A stretch of DNA of 64,000 nucleotides, from the NCBI RefSeq assembly GCF_049243985.1, contig NC_135382.1:24408990-24472989 (forward strand). Reading direction: 5' to 3'. Of this stretch, positions 61,190 to 64,000 are shown piece by piece; within the stretch, counting starts at the first letter, position 1; every line of letters begins with the position of its first letter. The translations under genes and the position numbers were made by a program. The stretch is from Paroedura picta. Its lineage: Eukaryota > Chordata > Lepidosauria > Squamata > Gekkonidae. The notes beneath the pieces are model-generated. The model searched no databases. It saw nothing but the letters and a program-made list of their open reading frames with translations, and was not told the origin of the DNA.

Positions 61190-63630
61190 AACAGGGAATG
61201 GGTTTCAACACAAGAGCACCAAACCATCAAAACAGAAGAAGGGAGACAACAAAAAGGTCACCTACTGAGTGTTGTGAGGCTGAGTTCAGAAAACACCTAA
61301 AGGGACCGACCCCCCCCCCCCAGCTTCTTGGGAGGCCTCCCAGGCAGTTTGGCTGAGAAAGCCAGTCCCTGTGGCCTGCTTCCAGTTGCCCGATCTGGAA
61401 GGGATGGATGGAGCTCGGCTAATCGAGGATTAAGCTGGCAAGCAGAGCCAGCTGGGAGCTGTTAAAGCAGAAGTACAGCCCAAGGCCCTCGAAGAAGGCA
61501 TGAAGGCAGAAAAGGAGGAGGGGCCAGCCAGCCAGAATTTGGGATGCAACTTGAGATTGCTTGTGTGTTCCTCCCTGTTGCCACAAGATTGAGAGGAGGG
61601 GGGTCTCTCCCTGCTGAAGTTGATCATCAAAGTCCAACTCTCCATTTGGATGCTGCAAGAGGAGGTGGTCCCCGGCAGCTTCGGCAGCCTCAACATGGGT
61701 ATGGTCTCCTCCTTCTCTCTTGTTGGGGGCTGGGTTGATAACATGGTTTCCCTGTGGTTGCCAACATCCTGGAGAAGAAACCTCCTGTGGCCTTAACAGG
61801 GGCTGAAATGTGTGGCACTGGGCAGCTGAAGTCTTCCATGGCCTGCAAGTAAATAACCTTATTGGGTAAATAACATTTTGTTGCAATTCTGTAAAGGGGA
61901 AAAGCACGTTCCCTTTAGCCCTCTTGGATGCACTTCATGGCACATCCTTGCTGATTTGAAGATTTTGTTTGTTTGTCTTTTTGTGATACCTGGGCTTGTT
62001 TCAGATGGATAAGAGGTGAACTTGTCCCTTGGAAACAGACTGTGTGTACTTTGGAAGGGGTTGTGCATGGACTTAATTTCTGGTTACAACTTGTTCTGGA
62101 TCAACCAGGCTTGAGTGTCATAATAGTGCCTTGTAGCTGAGCGTGCAATATTACAATGATAGGCAGTATTTAACACCCAGCCAAGTCCCTTGAAGTTCAT
62201 GGGCTTAGGCTGGAGTTCCCCTGTGTGGGATTTCAGTGGGGGTTGCCCTATATGGGCAGGGAAGTGGGCCACAAAGAAATTTCTGCTTTTGCTTTTTTAG
62301 CCCATGATCTTGCATTGGTTGAACGGAGTCTGGAATTTTGTGGCTGCTGAGCATGTGTGCATATGAACTTTTCTCTATACCGTGGAAACTTGGAACCAAG
62401 TTGGGATAGGGGGATTTCTCTTTAACACTTCTGGCTCATAAAATGGAAGTGCTGTGCCTTGATGAGCCCAGAGGGGAACACGAAGGACAATACCCCATAT
62501 AAAACTCTTTGTTAGGAAAATGTCTCCTTCATCAGGAGGGTTGTGAACAAGCAATGTGCACAGACTCAAGTTGTGGATTTTGTAATGTGGGACTGGTGTC
62601 CGGTGACTTATGAGGCCCACAGACTATCTTGGATGTACAGAATAGACTTTTCTCCCATCCTTTAAAACCGGGCCCAAGAACAGACCTTTACTTTTCTCTC
62701 GTAGAGAAAATGACTCTTATAGGAAAAGAAAAAGGGGTACTTGGGAAGACCAGTTTGGCAACTGAGTTCCCTTTAAAAAAAATGTTTAATTATTCCTTGA
62801 GCAAGAGGTGCATTGATGTTCCTAAACTGGTGAAAAGCTGATCCACCCCAAAACACGAATGATTTTTATATCTTCTTCTTACGGAAGCTGAGAAACTGCA
62901 GGACTGTAGTCAAGGTAGTTAATAGTGTTCAACTGCCTAGCAAGGTGTGGGCGATGTCTGTAGATGTCTGTAGATGGCCGAAACCCCTTGTAATTTGGCT
63001 CCTGAGGAAAAACCTGGAGAAAATTCATCGGCCTCACGGAGATTGGTGTTTTAGGAGGTGCTGACAGGAATCTCCGGGATTCATTACCAGAATCCACAGC
63101 TCCAGGTCCAAGTGCAGCTGGGGTCTAAATATTAGCCAGGATTTTTTTTAAAGGAGCCCCTTGTGATTTACTAAGTTATTTTTTGGCAGTTCGGTGTATT
63201 AAGCCCTTATATTGCCACCAAAGTGACCTGGTATAACCGTGTGCCCTAAATCTCTTGCAGTACATGGCATTTTGTCTTTCTGGAGGTTTTTATTTCTTGG
63301 ATGATGGCGTCTTTTGTCTGCAGCTGGCATCTGAGACTGAACAGGGCTTGAGGCTCATCCTACAGGGATCCGGGGGGGTTACATCGCCATGAGACTGTCG
63401 ATTTCTTCCAAATCCCCCTTCCCACTTTGGCCTCTTCTCTTGGTCTTTCTCAGACTGCCCTGGGAGCAGCATTCTGTGAGAGGACAGCAAAGTTCCATTC
63501 TGCTGTACGAAAATGTACCCAGCCCTAGAACAGCAAATTGGAAACAAAACTTTTTCAACCGCTCCCCAATCCCATCTGGCTGTGGCAACGGTTTGGTCCT
63601 TGCCTTCTGGTGATACATGTCCTGTTGGTC
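61190..63630. other. intergenic, nothing recognised
   Basis: I find no exon of a downstream gene (SLC38A8 would be expected by human synteny) and no named repeat. The open frames here show no family motifs. Confidence 0.45.
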
Positions 63631-63639
63631 TCCTACAGG

Positions 63640-64000
63640 GGCCATCTAGTTGGTGGTCCCTGGCCCCAAGGAGGTACATTTGGCCTCAACCAGGGCCAAG
63701 ACCTTTTCAGTCCTGGCCCCTACTTGGTGGAAGGAGCTCCTGGAAGAAACCCGGGCCCTGTTGGAGCTGACACAGTTCCGCAGGGCCTGCAAGACGGAGC
63801 TCTTCCACCAAGCTTTTGGTTGGGGCCAGTGGCTTAATAACATCTGTGGCCTCCCCTACAAAAGACCCCCACGGATTGACACCTACTTTGGAGACTTCTG
63901 GGCAGTGAATATCTGGAGGCTGCTATTGTTCTAATGCTGCTGATTTGTTACTGATGTTTTTATTTTGTTTTGCATTGTTAATATTATTAATTTGTTGTTA
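63640..64000 (+). mobile_element. L3/CR1-like LINE C-terminal fragment, continues past the window
   Basis: The plus-strand frame encodes VVPGPKEVHLASTRAKTFSV followed by LAPTWWKELLEETRALLELT and QFRRACKTELFHQAFG. This is the same C-terminus as the LINE at 35 kb. 'ttgttactgatgtttttat' follows. Confidence 0.88.

Noticed and set aside
61419-61907. 162-codon minus-strand open frame downstream of MBTPS1
   Set aside because: No motif, no supporting splice structure, and no resemblance to the expected neighbour SLC38A8.

Overview
This is a vertebrate nuclear window, almost certainly from a squamate reptile and plausibly a gecko. Three orthologous, intron-containing genes can be read exon by exon. 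The spaces between exons hold lizard-type mobile DNA: Sauria SINEs, 5S-rRNA-derived SINEs, another tRNA-type SINE, CR1/L3-like LINEs, a BovB LINE, Penelope-like retroelements and foldback hAT-type DNA elements. The species call rests on this repeat repertoire and is an inference.

Layout. Positions 1-10,467 (minus strand) hold DNAAF1/LRRC50, a leucine-rich-repeat factor for cytoplasmic pre-assembly of ciliary dynein arms. Ten coding exons are seen and the 3' part of the gene leaves the window at base 1. Positions 11.7-12.4 kb are a CpG-rich head-to-head promoter shared with HSDL1, and it contains an RFX X-box-like site. Positions 16,425-20,489 (plus) hold the complete HSDL1 coding sequence in four coding exons (331 codons). 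Positions 21-23.3 kb are repeats. Positions 23.3-24.0 kb are the CpG-rich MBTPS1 promoter with three ZNF143-like sites. Positions 26,010-54,921 (plus) hold the complete MBTPS1 (site-1 protease) coding sequence in 22 coding exons. They sum to 1,051 codons plus stop, collinear with the 1,052-residue human protein. Beyond the MBTPS1 polyadenylation signal near 55,545 I find only repeats and unrecognised intergenic sequence.

The order DNAAF1 (reverse), HSDL1, MBTPS1 matches human 16q24.1 as I remember it, so this is a conserved syntenic block. The three genes have separate jobs: dynein assembly, an SDR-family dehydrogenase-like protein, and Golgi proteolysis of SREBP/ATF6. Only DNAAF1 and HSDL1 appear to share a promoter.

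Most notable observations: HSDL1 here has tyrosine in the catalytic YxxxK position that is phenylalanine in the 'inactive' human protein. MBTPS1 intron 3 is best explained as a GC-AG intron. The MBTPS1 leader exon has five short upstream ORFs. A hAT-like element just 3' of MBTPS1 carries two CTCF-core matches among NRF1-like palindromes. A Penelope-like GIY-YIG fragment is followed by a hammerhead-ribozyme-like motif that recurs at several other sites.
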